Part shown: piece after piece, positions 41,268-49,989 of the stretch
Position numbering within the stretch: position 1 is the stretch's first letter
How the letters are laid out: every line of letters begins with the position of its first letter
Origin: Mycobacterium attenuatum
GTDB taxonomy: Bacteria; Actinomycetota; Actinomycetes; Mycobacteriales; Mycobacteriaceae
NCBI RefSeq assembly: GCF_900566085.1
Contig: NZ_UPHT01000049.1
Location: 1 to 64,000 of the forward strand
Reading direction: 5' to 3'
DNA length: 64,000 nt
Notes under the pieces: generated by a model
What the model was told of the DNA's origin: nothing
Database searches by the model: none
Seen by the model: only the letters and a program-made list of their open reading frames with translations
Position numbers and translations under genes: made by a program

Positions 41268-42959
41268 GTGGGCACGTCTAGTGGTCTGCTGGACGCATCG
41301 GCCCTGCGAGATTGGGCGCACACCGTCGTCAGCGACCTGATCACCCACATCGACGAAATCAACCGGCTGAACGTGTTCCCGGTCGCCGATTCTGACACCG
41401 GTGCGAACATGCTATTCACCATGCGGGCGGCGCTGGCCGAGGTAGATGCGGTAGCCGCGGCCGGTAACGGCGGCGGCGCGGCGAGCGTGGCCCGGGTGGC
41501 TGCGGCCCTGTCGTCCGGCGCACACAATGGGGCACGCGGGAATTCCGGGGTGATCGTCTCGCAGATTCTGCGCGGCATCGCCGACGTCACCGCCGGTGCG
41601 GCAGCCGGCGGCGCATTGCCGGCCATCGATACCGTCCTGCTCGCTGCGGCGTTGTGGCGCGGTGTCGAGCTGGTCATCGCCTCGATGGGCGGTGCGGAAG
41701 TCCCGGGGACCATCGTCTCGGTGCTGCGGGCCGCCGCGGCCGCCGTCGAGCAGTGCGCCGACACTGGCGAAACCTTGGCCCAGGCCATCACCGCCGCCGG
41801 TGACGCCGCCGTGGTAGCACTGGAAAAAACGCCCGAGCAGCTCGCCGTGCTCGCTGATGCGGGTGTGGTGGATGCCGGCGGGCGCGGCCTGGTGGTCATG
41901 CTGGACGCGTTGCGGTCGACGCTGACCGGGCACACACCGGCTCGCTCGGTCTACGAGCCGGCGCCGCGGGGACCGCTCGCCGAGGCGCCTGTCGCCCGGC
42001 CCGCGCCGCAGTTCGAGGTGATGTACCTGTTGACGGGCTGTGCGGCCGCGGCGGCGGACACACTGCGCCAGCGGCTGGCGGAGCTGGGAGATTCGGTGGC
42101 CATCGCGGCTGCCCCGTCGCACAGTTATTCGGTGCACGTCCACACCGACGACGCGGGCGCCGCCGTGGAAGCCGGACTGGCGGTCGGGCAGCTGAGCAGG
42201 ATCGTCATCTCGGCGCTGAGCTCCGGCGCCAACGGGCTGCCGGCGGGCAGCTGGACACGCGAACGCGCCGTATTGGCCGTCGTCGACGGCGACGGCGCCG
42301 CTGAGCTGTTCGCCGGAGAAGGGGCCTGCGTGCTGCGCCCCGGCCCGGATGCCTCCAGTCCGGGTTCGGCGCCGGCAGCCGATATCAGCGCCCATCAGTT
42401 GGTGCGGGCCGTGGTGGACACCGGTGCCGCCCAGGTGATGGTGCTGCCCAACGGCTACGTCGCCGTCGAGGAGCTGGTGGCGGGCTGTACCGCGGCCCTG
42501 GGATGGGGTGTTGACGTGGTTCCGGTCCCTACCGGGTCGATGGTCCAGGGGCTGGCGGCACTGGCCGTGCACGACCCGGCCAGCCAGGCCGTCGACGACG
42601 GCTACACCATGGCCCGGGCCGCCGGGGCTGCCCGGCGCGGGTCGGTGCGTACGGCCACCGAGCGGGCGTTGACGTGGGCGGGCACCTGTGAGCCGGGCGA
42701 CGGGCTGGGTATCGCCGGCGACGAGGTGCTGATCGTTGCCCGCGACGTCGCTGCCGCGGCGATCGGGCTGCTCGATCTGTTGATGGCCTCGGGGGGCGAT
42801 CTGGTGACGGTGCTGGTGGGCGCCGCCGTCGACGACGAGGATGCTGCGGTCCTGAGCGACCTGCTGGAAAGGCACATGCACGACCGTCATCCGGGCACCG
42901 AGTTGGTGACCTACCGAACCGGTCATCGCGGTGACGAGCTGCTGATCGGGGTCGAGTAG
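41268..42959 (+). CDS. FakA/YloV-like DAK2-domain fatty acid kinase-type protein (Rv2974c-like)
   Basis: From GTG 41268, nine bases after GAGGAG, the product has 563 residues. The N-terminal DhaL-type ATP-binding domain (about 1-200) contains NVFPVADSDTGANMLFTMRAA with the Mg-binding aspartates, and GAHNGARGNSGVIVSQILRG. A middle and C-terminal DegV/YloV-like region includes FEVMYLLTGCAAA and HSYSVHVHTDDAGAAVEAGL. Related FakA proteins phosphorylate fatty acids presented by a FakB partner. No FakB gene is visible here. It is adjacent to recG as in many Gram-positive bacteria. Confidence 0.82.
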   Translation: MGTSSGLLDASALRDWAHTVVSDLITHIDEINRLNVFPVADSDTGANMLFTMRAALAEVDAVAAAGNGGGAASVARVAAALSSGAHNGARGNSGVIVSQILRGIADVTAGAAAGGALPAIDTVLLAAALWRGVELVIASMGGAEVPGTIVSVLRAAAAAVEQCADTGETLAQAITAAGDAAVVALEKTPEQLAVLADAGVVDAGGRGLVVMLDALRSTLTGHTPARSVYEPAPRGPLAEAPVARPAPQFEVMYLLTGCAAAAADTLRQRLAELGDSVAIAAAPSHSYSVHVHTDDAGAAVEAGLAVGQLSRIVISALSSGANGLPAGSWTRERAVLAVVDGDGAAELFAGEGACVLRPGPDASSPGSAPAADISAHQLVRAVVDTGAAQVMVLPNGYVAVEELVAGCTAALGWGVDVVPVPTGSMVQGLAALAVHDPASQAVDDGYTMARAAGAARRGSVRTATERALTWAGTCEPGDGLGIAGDEVLIVARDVAAAAIGLLDLLMASGGDLVTVLVGAAVDDEDAAVLSDLLERHMHDRHPGTELVTYRTGHRGDELLIGVE

Positions 42960-42961
42960 CC

Positions 42962-45181
42962 GTGGTGTCACTGAGCGACCGGCTGGTCTTCGTTCTGGGC
43001 GCATCGTCGGCAAAGCCGCTCGAGGAGGAGTTCGGCATCAGGACCGTCGATGACCTGTTGCGTCATTACCCGCGCAGCTATGTCGAAAGCGGCGCCCGGC
43101 GCGGCGCCGGTGACGAGCGCCCCGAAGCGGGTGAACACATCACGATCGTCGACGTCATCACCGAAACCGAGACGTTTCCCATGAGGAAGACACCGAAGCG
43201 CCAATGCCTGCGCATCACCCTCGGCGCCGGCCGCAACAAGGTAACCGCCACGTTCTTCAACGCGGACTACATCAAGAAGGACCTGACCAAGAACACGAAG
43301 GTGATGCTGTCCGGGGAAGTCGGGTTCTTCAAGGGCGTCATGCAGCTCACACACCCGGCGTTCCTGGTCTTGGAGTCGCCGGATGGGAAGAACCGCGGCA
43401 CCAGGTCACTGAAAAGCATCGCCGACGCCTCCAAGGCGATCAGCGGTGAGGTGGCTATGGAGGAGTTCGAGCGTCGCTTCTTCCCGATCTATCCGGCCAG
43501 CACGAAGGTGCAGAGCTGGGACATTTTCAAATGTGTCCGCCAGGTGCTGGAAGTCCTGGATCCAGTCGATGATCCGCTGCCCCCCGAGGTGCGCACCGAG
43601 CACGGGCTGGTCTGCGAAGACGAGGCGTTGCGGGCCATTCACCTTGCCGAGGACGAGGCCGACCGGCGGCGCGCCCGGGAACGGCTGACCTTCGACGAAG
43701 CCGTCGGCCTGCAGTGGGCGCTGGTCGCGCGCCGGCACGGTGAGCTGTCGGCGTCCGGGCCCCCGGCACCGCCCCGGTGTGACGGGTTGGCGGCTGAATT
43801 GCTCGGCCGGCTGCCTTTCGACCTGACCGCAGGTCAGCGTGAGGTGCTCGCGATGCTGTTCGACGAGATCTCGGCGACGCGCCCGATGAACCGCTTGCTG
43901 CAGGGTGAGGTCGGTTCGGGCAAGACGATCGTCGCGGTGCTGGCGATGCTGCAGATGGTCGACGCCGGCTATCAGTGTGCACTGCTGGCCCCCACCGAAG
44001 TGCTTGCCGCACAACATCTTACGTCGATCTGCGATATCCTGGGACCGCTGGCGATGGGCGGCCAGCTGGGCGGGGCCGATAATGCTACCCAGGTGGCGTT
44101 GCTGACCGGCTCGATGACCGCGGGGCAGAAGAAGGACGTTCGGGCTGCGGTTGCCGGTGGCGAGGTCGGCATCGTCGTCGGCACCCACGCCCTGTTGCAG
44201 GATGCGGTGGAGTTCTACAACCTGGGCATGGTGGTGGTAGACGAGCAACACCGGTTCGGTGTCGAGCAGCGAGATCAATTGCGCGGCAAGGCGCGCGCCG
44301 GAATCACGCCGCATCTGCTGGTGATGACTGCCACGCCGATACCGCGCACCGTCGCACTCACGGTCTATGGCGACCTGGAAACCGCCACGCTGCGCGAACT
44401 TCCGCGCGGGCGCCAGCCGATCACCACCAACGTCATTTTCGTCAAGGACAAACCCGCCTGGCTCGATCGTGCCTGGCAACGCATCATCGAGGAGGTCGCG
44501 GCCGGCCGCCAGGCGTATGTGGTGGCGCCCCGCATCGACGAGAGCGACGAGTCCAACAAAGAGCCCGTCGGCACCAAGCCCGCAGAGACAGCCGAGGGTC
44601 TGTACGCGCGGTTGGGTTCTCGGGAGCTGGCCAAGCTGCGGTTGGGGCTCATGCATGGGCGGTTGTCCGCCGACGAGAAGGACGCCGCGATGGCGGCCTT
44701 TCGGGCCGGCCGCATCGATGTGCTGGTGTGCACCACCGTCATCGAAGTGGGGGTGGACGTCCCCAACGCCACTGTGATGCTGGTGATGGACGCCGACCGG
44801 TTCGGCATCAGCCAGCTACACCAGCTGCGCGGCCGGATCGGTCGTGGCGCACATCCGAGTCTGTGTCTGCTGGCCAGCTGGGCGCCGCCGGCATCACCGG
44901 CCGGTGAGCGGTTGCGCGCGGTCGCCAAAACCATGGACGGATTCGCCCTGGCCGACCTCGACCTCAAGGAGCGCAAGGAAGGAGACGTGCTGGGCCGCAA
45001 TCAGTCCGGTAAGGCGATCACTCTGCGGCTGCTGTCGCTGGCCGAGCACCGCGAGTACATCGAGGCTGCCCGGGACTTCTGTGTCCGCGCATATCAGGAT
45101 GCCGGCAAGCACCCGGGATTGGCGCTGCTGGCGGCGCGCTTTACCGACACCGACCGCATCGAATACCTGGACAAGTCGTGA
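42962..45181 (+). CDS. recG: ATP-dependent DNA helicase RecG
   Basis: A branch-migration helicase that regresses stalled forks. The 739-residue product from GTG 42962 has an N-terminal wedge/OB region (FGIRTVDDLLRHYPRSYV; VTATFFNADYIKK), Walker A GEVGSGKT (about 313), the DEQH box VVVDEQHRFGVEQRD (about 425), ATPIPRTVALT (about 458), and ATTVIEVGVDVPNATVM-like motif V near 595. QLRGRIGRG (motif VI) is near 622. It overlaps the next gene by four bases. Confidence 0.96.
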   Translation: MVSLSDRLVFVLGASSAKPLEEEFGIRTVDDLLRHYPRSYVESGARRGAGDERPEAGEHITIVDVITETETFPMRKTPKRQCLRITLGAGRNKVTATFFNADYIKKDLTKNTKVMLSGEVGFFKGVMQLTHPAFLVLESPDGKNRGTRSLKSIADASKAISGEVAMEEFERRFFPIYPASTKVQSWDIFKCVRQVLEVLDPVDDPLPPEVRTEHGLVCEDEALRAIHLAEDEADRRRARERLTFDEAVGLQWALVARRHGELSASGPPAPPRCDGLAAELLGRLPFDLTAGQREVLAMLFDEISATRPMNRLLQGEVGSGKTIVAVLAMLQMVDAGYQCALLAPTEVLAAQHLTSICDILGPLAMGGQLGGADNATQVALLTGSMTAGQKKDVRAAVAGGEVGIVVGTHALLQDAVEFYNLGMVVVDEQHRFGVEQRDQLRGKARAGITPHLLVMTATPIPRTVALTVYGDLETATLRELPRGRQPITTNVIFVKDKPAWLDRAWQRIIEEVAAGRQAYVVAPRIDESDESNKEPVGTKPAETAEGLYARLGSRELAKLRLGLMHGRLSADEKDAAMAAFRAGRIDVLVCTTVIEVGVDVPNATVMLVMDADRFGISQLHQLRGRIGRGAHPSLCLLASWAPPASPAGERLRAVAKTMDGFALADLDLKERKEGDVLGRNQSGKAITLRLLSLAEHREYIEAARDFCVRAYQDAGKHPGLALLAARFTDTDRIEYLDKS

Positions 45182-45891
45182 ACCGCAAGACGCTTGCGAT
45201 GCTGGCGGCGGTTGCGGTGCTGGCCCTGGTGGTCGCCTATCAGACGCTGGGCTCATCGGCGGCCAGGCACGCTGAGCAGTTCGCCGCGCGGGCCGATGTC
45301 CCGACGGTGCAACCCGGTGCCGATGTGCTCGCGGGTGTGGCTGTGCTGCCGCAGCGCACCCACCGTTACGACTATCGCAGGGCGGCCTTCGGCGACGCCT
45401 GGGACGACAACAACGACGCGCCCGGTGGGCACAACGGCTGTGACACCCGCGACGACATCCTCAACCGCGACCTCGTCGACAAGACGTATGTGCCGACCAA
45501 GCGGTGCCCGAATGCCGTGGCAACCGGCACCTTGCACGACCCCTACACCAACACCACCATCGCCTTCCAGCGCGGCGCCAAGGTCGGCGAATCGGTGCAG
45601 ATCGATCACCTCGTTCCGCTGTCCTACGCCTGGGACATGGGCGCCTACGGCTGGCCGGCTCCGGAGCGGCTGCGGTTCGCCAACGATCCGGCCAACTTGC
45701 TGGCCGTGCAGGGACAAGCAAATCAGGACAAAGGGGATTCACCGCCGGCGCAGTGGATGCCGCCCAACGCCGCCTTCGCCTGCCAGTACGCCATACAGTT
45801 CATCGCCGTGCTGCGCGGCTACTCGTTGCCGGTAGATGAGGCGTCGGCCGGTGTACTGCGCAACGCCGCGGCCACCTGCCCGAGCGGCTGA
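45178..45891 (+). CDS. Exported HNH-type nuclease-like protein, DUF1524 family (Rv2972c-like)
   Basis: A 237-residue protein from GTG 45178. An N-terminal hydrophobic stretch (TLAMLAAVAVLALVVAYQTLG, about 5-25) acts as a signal or anchor. The GmrSD/DUF1524 HNH domain follows: NGCDTRDDILNRDL (about 87), VQIDHLVPLSYAWDMGA (about 141, the metal-binding Asp-His) and NDPANLLAVQGQANQDKGD (about 167, the Asn and Lys of the HNH fold). Cysteines in NGCDTR, TKRCPN, AFACQY and ATCPSG could form two disulfides, fitting an extracellular location. The role is unknown; the overlap with recG suggests joint expression. Confidence 0.82.
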   Translation: MNRKTLAMLAAVAVLALVVAYQTLGSSAARHAEQFAARADVPTVQPGADVLAGVAVLPQRTHRYDYRRAAFGDAWDDNNDAPGGHNGCDTRDDILNRDLVDKTYVPTKRCPNAVATGTLHDPYTNTTIAFQRGAKVGESVQIDHLVPLSYAWDMGAYGWPAPERLRFANDPANLLAVQGQANQDKGDSPPAQWMPPNAAFACQYAIQFIAVLRGYSLPVDEASAGVLRNAAATCPSG

Positions 45892-45981
45892 CCCCGGCCT
45901 GGGCGGCCCGCCGACTGTGCATTGGGCGACGCGACACGCCGCGGGAGCGTCGCGGCGATTCACAATAGGCGCAGCAACGAA

Positions 45982-46827
45982 TTACGCGCCGTCGTAGGTC
46001 AGCGGGTCCTCGCGAACGCGGGTGCCGTCATTGAGCCCGTTGAGCGCATCCATATGCTCGGCGGCCAACTCGAAATCGAATACGTCCAGGTTGCCGGCGA
46101 TGTGCTCGGGCTCAGACGAGCGGAAGACGACCGCATTACCCAGTTGCAGGTTCCAGCGCAGCAGTACCTGTGCGGGCGTCTTGCCGTATTCACCGGCAAT
46201 CGACGTCACGGTCGGGTTGTCCATCAGCCGGCCGAGAACCAGTGGAGTGTAGGACTGGGTGACGACATTGTGCTGCGCGTTCGCTTTGCGCAGCTCGGCC
46301 TGGTTGAGCAGGGGGTGCAGCTCGATCTGGTTGACCGCGGGTGTGACGAACGTGAGGTCGATGACGTTGGACAGGTGTTCGTCGGTGAAGTTGGACACCC
46401 CGATCGAGCGGGCATGGCCTTCGCCGCGGGACTGGATCAAGCCGCCGAACGCGTCCACGTACTTACCCACCGCCGGCGCGGGCCAGTGAATCAGGTACAG
46501 GTCGACGTAGTCCAAGCCGAGTCGCTCCAGGCTGGCGGTGCAGGCCTCCTGCGCCTTGGAGAACCCGTGGTCGGCGGTGGCCAGCTTGGTGGTGACGAAC
46601 AACTCCGCGCGCGGAATACCGCAAGCCGCGATCGCACGGCCCACGGCGGCCTCGTTGCCGTATACCGCAGCAGTGTCGATGAGCCGGCAGCCAAGCTCTA
46701 ACGCCGTTGACACCGCGCGTTCGGTTTCATCCTCGGACAACTCTGCGACGCCGAGGCCGAGAACCGGCATCGTGTTCTCGTCGTTAAGGGTTATTGAGGG
46801 AATCATGGCGCCCGACTCGCCGGTCAA
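45982..46827 (-). CDS. Aldo/keto reductase (Rv2971-like)
   Basis: An NADPH-dependent carbonyl reductase of 281 residues. The start is TTG 46827, because the peptide MTGESGA before [18 protein letters not shown] matches the start of Rv2971 (ATG 46806 is the alternative). Family residues: [20 protein letters not shown] (about 50, catalytic Asp and Tyr), LFVTTKLAT (about 75, Lys), [12 protein letters not shown] (about 102, His), and [20 protein letters not shown] (about 228, cofactor). A decayed sister gene lies upstream at 46920-47398. Confidence 0.92.
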   Translation of the reverse strand: MTGESGAMIPSITLNDENTMPVLGLGVAELSEDETERAVSTALELGCRLIDTAAVYGNEAAVGRAIAACGIPRAELFVTTKLATADHGFSKAQEACTASLERLGLDYVDLYLIHWPAPAVGKYVDAFGGLIQSRGEGHARSIGVSNFTDEHLSNVIDLTFVTPAVNQIELHPLLNQAELRKANAQHNVVTQSYTPLVLGRLMDNPTVTSIAGEYGKTPAQVLLRWNLQLGNAVVFRSSEPEHIAGNLDVFDFELAAEHMDALNGLNDGTRVREDPLTYDGA

Positions 46828-46919
46828 CGCATCTCACCTGCCTGTGACATTGAAGGTTCTCGGATCAGGCCCAGCTGGGTTCCGTCAACTAGCGACGAGA
46901 TCGACAGCATTGCGGCCCT

Positions 46920-47398
46920 TGTGCTGAGCCGCTGAGCTCGAAGTCGACCACGTCGAAGTTGCTCACATTCCGTTTGAGGTTCACCGACTTGGGGATCACG
47001 ATATTACCGAGTTGAATATGCCACCTAATCAACGCCTGTCTCGGTATCCGCCCGGGTCGCGCACTCCGGTGTCAAAGACATTCAGCCGCCGCCGGAGTGC
47101 TGGTCGGAGTTCGCCAATGTGGTCACCACGTACAGTTGGTCGCGGGCACGCCGGAATCGGCGACCGCTCGCCCGGTCTCCCGTTGGTAGCGGTAGGCCGC
47201 GGCGGTGTCGATATGCCGGTACCCGGCGCGCGACGCGGCACTAACGCCTGCTCGGTGTCGGCCGATCCGGAAGACTCCGAGTCTGACACGGGTGTCGAAC
47301 GGTATCGAATGCCCATCGTTCAGCGTGAGCACGTGTGGCTGGGGCTTGATAACGGGCTTGACATAGGAGAAACCCATGACCAAGAGTCTGCCGGGCAC
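46920..47398 (-). pseudogene. Broken second aldo/keto reductase gene
   Basis: The 5' part (47398 down to about 47130) reads VLTLNDGHSIPFDT and GYRHIDTAAAYRYQRETGRAV, an AKR N-terminus with the catalytic Asp and Tyr. The 3' part (about 47032 down to 46920) reads [19 protein letters not shown] then [14 protein letters not shown], an AKR C-terminus. The roughly 180 central residues are missing or scrambled and frames differ. It is therefore a remnant of a tandem AKR pair that has lost its middle. Its first codons overlap the start of lipN. Confidence 0.85.
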
Positions 47399-48494
47399 GC
47401 CGGACCTTCAGCCCGAAGCCGCGTGCGTACCGATGCGGTGGACGCGTCGTATCCAAAGCACCGTCACCGGCGCCGGCGTCAAAGTCATTCCGTGGATTCC
47501 GGCCCCGGCCAAGCGGCTTCTCACTCGGGGCCGTTCGGTCGTCATCGACGGAAACACTCTTGATCCCACCCTGCAGCTGATGCTGTCGGGTTTGCGCGCG
47601 GTCGGCATCGACGGACTCGTGATCGACGACGACCCGGCCGCCTCCCGCGCCAACATGCGCGAGTCGCTCCTGGGATTCGGCGGTCCACAGATTCACGTCG
47701 AGGTCGACGAAATCACGTTGCCCGGTCCGGCCGGGGAGATCAGAGCGCGGCACTACCGCCCGCCCGGCGGCGGCGCCGCGCCGCTGCTGGTCTTTTATCA
47801 CGGCGGCGGCTGGGTCATCGGCGACTTGGACACCCACGACGCGGCGTGCCGGTTGACGTGCCGCGATGCCGGCATACCGGTGCTGTCGATCGATTATCGG
47901 CTGGCCCCCGAGCATCACGCCCCGGCCGGCATCGAGGATGCGTTTGCGGCCTTCCGCTGGGCATACGAGCACGCCGGCGAACTGGGCGCCGTCCCGGGGC
48001 GGGTGGCGGTCGGCGGCGACAGTGCCGGCGGCAATCTGGCGGCCGTCGTGTGTCAGCTGGCCCGAGACAGCGGAGGCCCCACGCCCGTGTTGCAGTGGCT
48101 GATCTACCCACGCACCGACTTCACCGCGCAGACCCGCTCGTTGGGCCTGTTCGCCCGTGGTTTCTTGCTGACCAGACGAGACATCGACTGGTTTCAGGCG
48201 CAGTACCTTCGCGGCTCCGGGCTCGACCCCACTGACCCGCGGGTGTCGCCGTTGCGAGCCGAGTCGCTCTCAGGTCTGCCGCCCACGCTGATGGTCGTTG
48301 CCGGCTTCGACCCGCTACGCGACGAAGGCGAGCAATACGCCTCGGCGTTGCGGGCCGCGGGGACCCCGGTGGACTTTCGCTGCGAGGGTTCGCTGACGCA
48401 CGGCTTCCTCAATCTGTTTCCGCTCGGCGGCGCCAGCGCCGCGGCGACCAGCGAGCTGATTTCGGCGTTGCGGGCGCACCTGAGCCGGGTCTGA
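47376..48494 (+). CDS. lipN: Hormone-sensitive-lipase-type esterase LipN
   Basis: A 372-residue alpha/beta-hydrolase from ATG 47376. The oxyanion motif is FYHGGGWVIGDLDTHD (about 138-153). The nucleophile lies in VGGDSAGGNLAAV (about 210-222, Ser in GDSAG), the Asp near VVAGFDPLRDEG and the His in LTHGFLNLF close to the C-terminus. HSL-family LipN (Rv2970c) hydrolyses short-chain esters. It starts inside the edge of the AKR remnant on the other strand. RBS-like AGGAGA precedes the ATG. Confidence 0.93.
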   Translation: MTKSLPGTPDLQPEAACVPMRWTRRIQSTVTGAGVKVIPWIPAPAKRLLTRGRSVVIDGNTLDPTLQLMLSGLRAVGIDGLVIDDDPAASRANMRESLLGFGGPQIHVEVDEITLPGPAGEIRARHYRPPGGGAAPLLVFYHGGGWVIGDLDTHDAACRLTCRDAGIPVLSIDYRLAPEHHAPAGIEDAFAAFRWAYEHAGELGAVPGRVAVGGDSAGGNLAAVVCQLARDSGGPTPVLQWLIYPRTDFTAQTRSLGLFARGFLLTRRDIDWFQAQYLRGSGLDPTDPRVSPLRAESLSGLPPTLMVVAGFDPLRDEGEQYASALRAAGTPVDFRCEGSLTHGFLNLFPLGGASAAATSELISALRAHLSRV

Positions 48495-48570
48495 CCCGTG
48501 TCCGGGCCGCCGCCGGTACTCTAGAGGCGCCAGCAGCGCAGGCTATTCACCAAGTGAGGATCGCAAACCC

Positions 48571-49335
48571 GTGGCCGACAACAACAAACGCCCTCCGCGG
48601 ATCGACCTGAAGTCGCCCGACGGCAAATTCGGCCGACTGGTGCAGATCGGTGGCACCGCGCTCGTCGTGCTCTTTGCCATTGCCCTGGTGTTCTACATCG
48701 TCACCTCGCATCACAAAACAGGCGGCGCCAACAGGTCTGGCGATGCGGTCCGGGTGACGTCAAGCAAGCTGGTCACCCAGCCCGGAACCAACAACCCCAA
48801 GGCCGTGATCTCGTTCTACGAGGATTTCCTGTGCCCGGCCTGCGGCAACTTCGAACGCGGATTCGGCCCAACGGTATCCAGGCTCATCGACATCGGCGCC
48901 ATCGCGGCCGATTACACGATGGTCACCATTCTTTCCAGCCCGCGCAACGATAACTATTCGGCGCGAGCCGCCGCTGCGGCCTATTGCGTGGCCGACGAGT
49001 CCACCGACGCGTTCCGCCGCTTTCACACCGCGTTGTTCAGCGCGGGCATCCAGCCCTCCGAAGTCGGCAAGACCTTCCCCGACAACGCGAAGCTGATCGA
49101 ACTGGCCCGTCAGGCCGGCGTGGTGGGCAAGGTGCCGGAATGCATCAACAGCGGAAAGTATCTTTCCTGGGTCGGCGGCCTGGCGGCGGCGGCGAACGTC
49201 CACGCGACGCCTACGGTCAAGATCAACGGCACCGAGTACGAATGGTCGACGCCGGAGGCGCTGGTGGCCAAGATCAAAGAAATCGTCGGCGACATTCCGG
49301 GCATGGACACGGCGGCAACCACCCCGGCGGCTTGA
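48571..49335 (+). CDS. Membrane-anchored DsbA-like thiol-disulfide oxidoreductase (Rv2969c-like)
   Basis: A 254-residue protein from GTG 48571. Cytoplasmic residues 1-26 precede one membrane segment (ALVVLFAIALVFYIVTS, about 30-46); the rest lies outside. The DsbA active site is FYEDFLCPACGNFERGFGP with CPAC at about 88-91, and the cis-Pro loop is NVHATPTVKING near 213. It introduces disulfides into exported proteins and would be reoxidised by the VKOR protein encoded five bases downstream. Rv2969c/Rv2968c form the same pair. Confidence 0.92.
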   Translation: MADNNKRPPRIDLKSPDGKFGRLVQIGGTALVVLFAIALVFYIVTSHHKTGGANRSGDAVRVTSSKLVTQPGTNNPKAVISFYEDFLCPACGNFERGFGPTVSRLIDIGAIAADYTMVTILSSPRNDNYSARAAAAAYCVADESTDAFRRFHTALFSAGIQPSEVGKTFPDNAKLIELARQAGVVGKVPECINSGKYLSWVGGLAAAANVHATPTVKINGTEYEWSTPEALVAKIKEIVGDIPGMDTAATTPAA

Positions 49336-49340
49336 CCGTT

Positions 49341-49979
49341 ATGGTCTCAGCCGAACCCGCCGAACGATCCGGCGATCCGACACTGGACACACCGGCCCAA
49401 GTGCGGGTGCCCACGCTCAGTGCGTGGTGGGTGTTGATCGCCGGTGCGGTCGGCCTGCTCGCCTCGATGACGCTGACGGTGGAAAAGATCAGGGTTCTGC
49501 TCGACCGGGATTACGTGCCGTCGTGCAACATCAATCCGATCATGTCGTGCGGCTCGGTGATGGGCACCCCCCAGGCATCGTTACTGGGGCTGCCCAATCC
49601 GGTGGCCGGCATCGTGGGATTCACCGTGGTCGTGGTTACCGGTGTGCTGGCGGTAACGAAAGTGCCTCTGCCGCATTGGTATTGGATCGGGCTGACGGTG
49701 GGTGTCCTGGTCGGCACCGGGTTCGTGCACTGGCTGATCTTTCAAAGCCTGTACCGCATCGGGGCGTTGTGCCCGTACTGCATGCTGGTCTGGGTGGTCA
49801 CCATCACACTGCTGGTGGTGGTCGCGTCGACCGCGTTTCGCCCGGTGCTCGAAAGCCGAGACAGCGCCGTCCTGCGGGTGGTCTTCCAATGGCGATGGTC
49901 GATCGCCACGCTGTGGTTCACCGCGGTGTTCCTGCAGATCATGATCCGCTTCTGGAACTATTGGTCGACGCTCATCTGA
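49341..49979 (+). CDS. Vitamin K epoxide reductase (VKOR) homologue
   Basis: A 212-residue membrane protein from ATG 49341 (an upstream TTG at 49332 would overlap the previous stop). About five membrane segments. The loop Cys pair is at about 62 and 70 (SCNINPIMSCGSVMG) and the quinone-facing CPYC at about 144-147. The family PNPVAGIVGF segment is present. In mycobacteria VKOR replaces DsbB, passing electrons from the DsbA-like protein to menaquinone. pca follows after ten bases. Confidence 0.94.
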   Translation: MVSAEPAERSGDPTLDTPAQVRVPTLSAWWVLIAGAVGLLASMTLTVEKIRVLLDRDYVPSCNINPIMSCGSVMGTPQASLLGLPNPVAGIVGFTVVVVTGVLAVTKVPLPHWYWIGLTVGVLVGTGFVHWLIFQSLYRIGALCPYCMLVWVVTITLLVVVASTAFRPVLESRDSAVLRVVFQWRWSIATLWFTAVFLQIMIRFWNYWSTLI

Positions 49980-49989
49980 GAGGGGCCCC

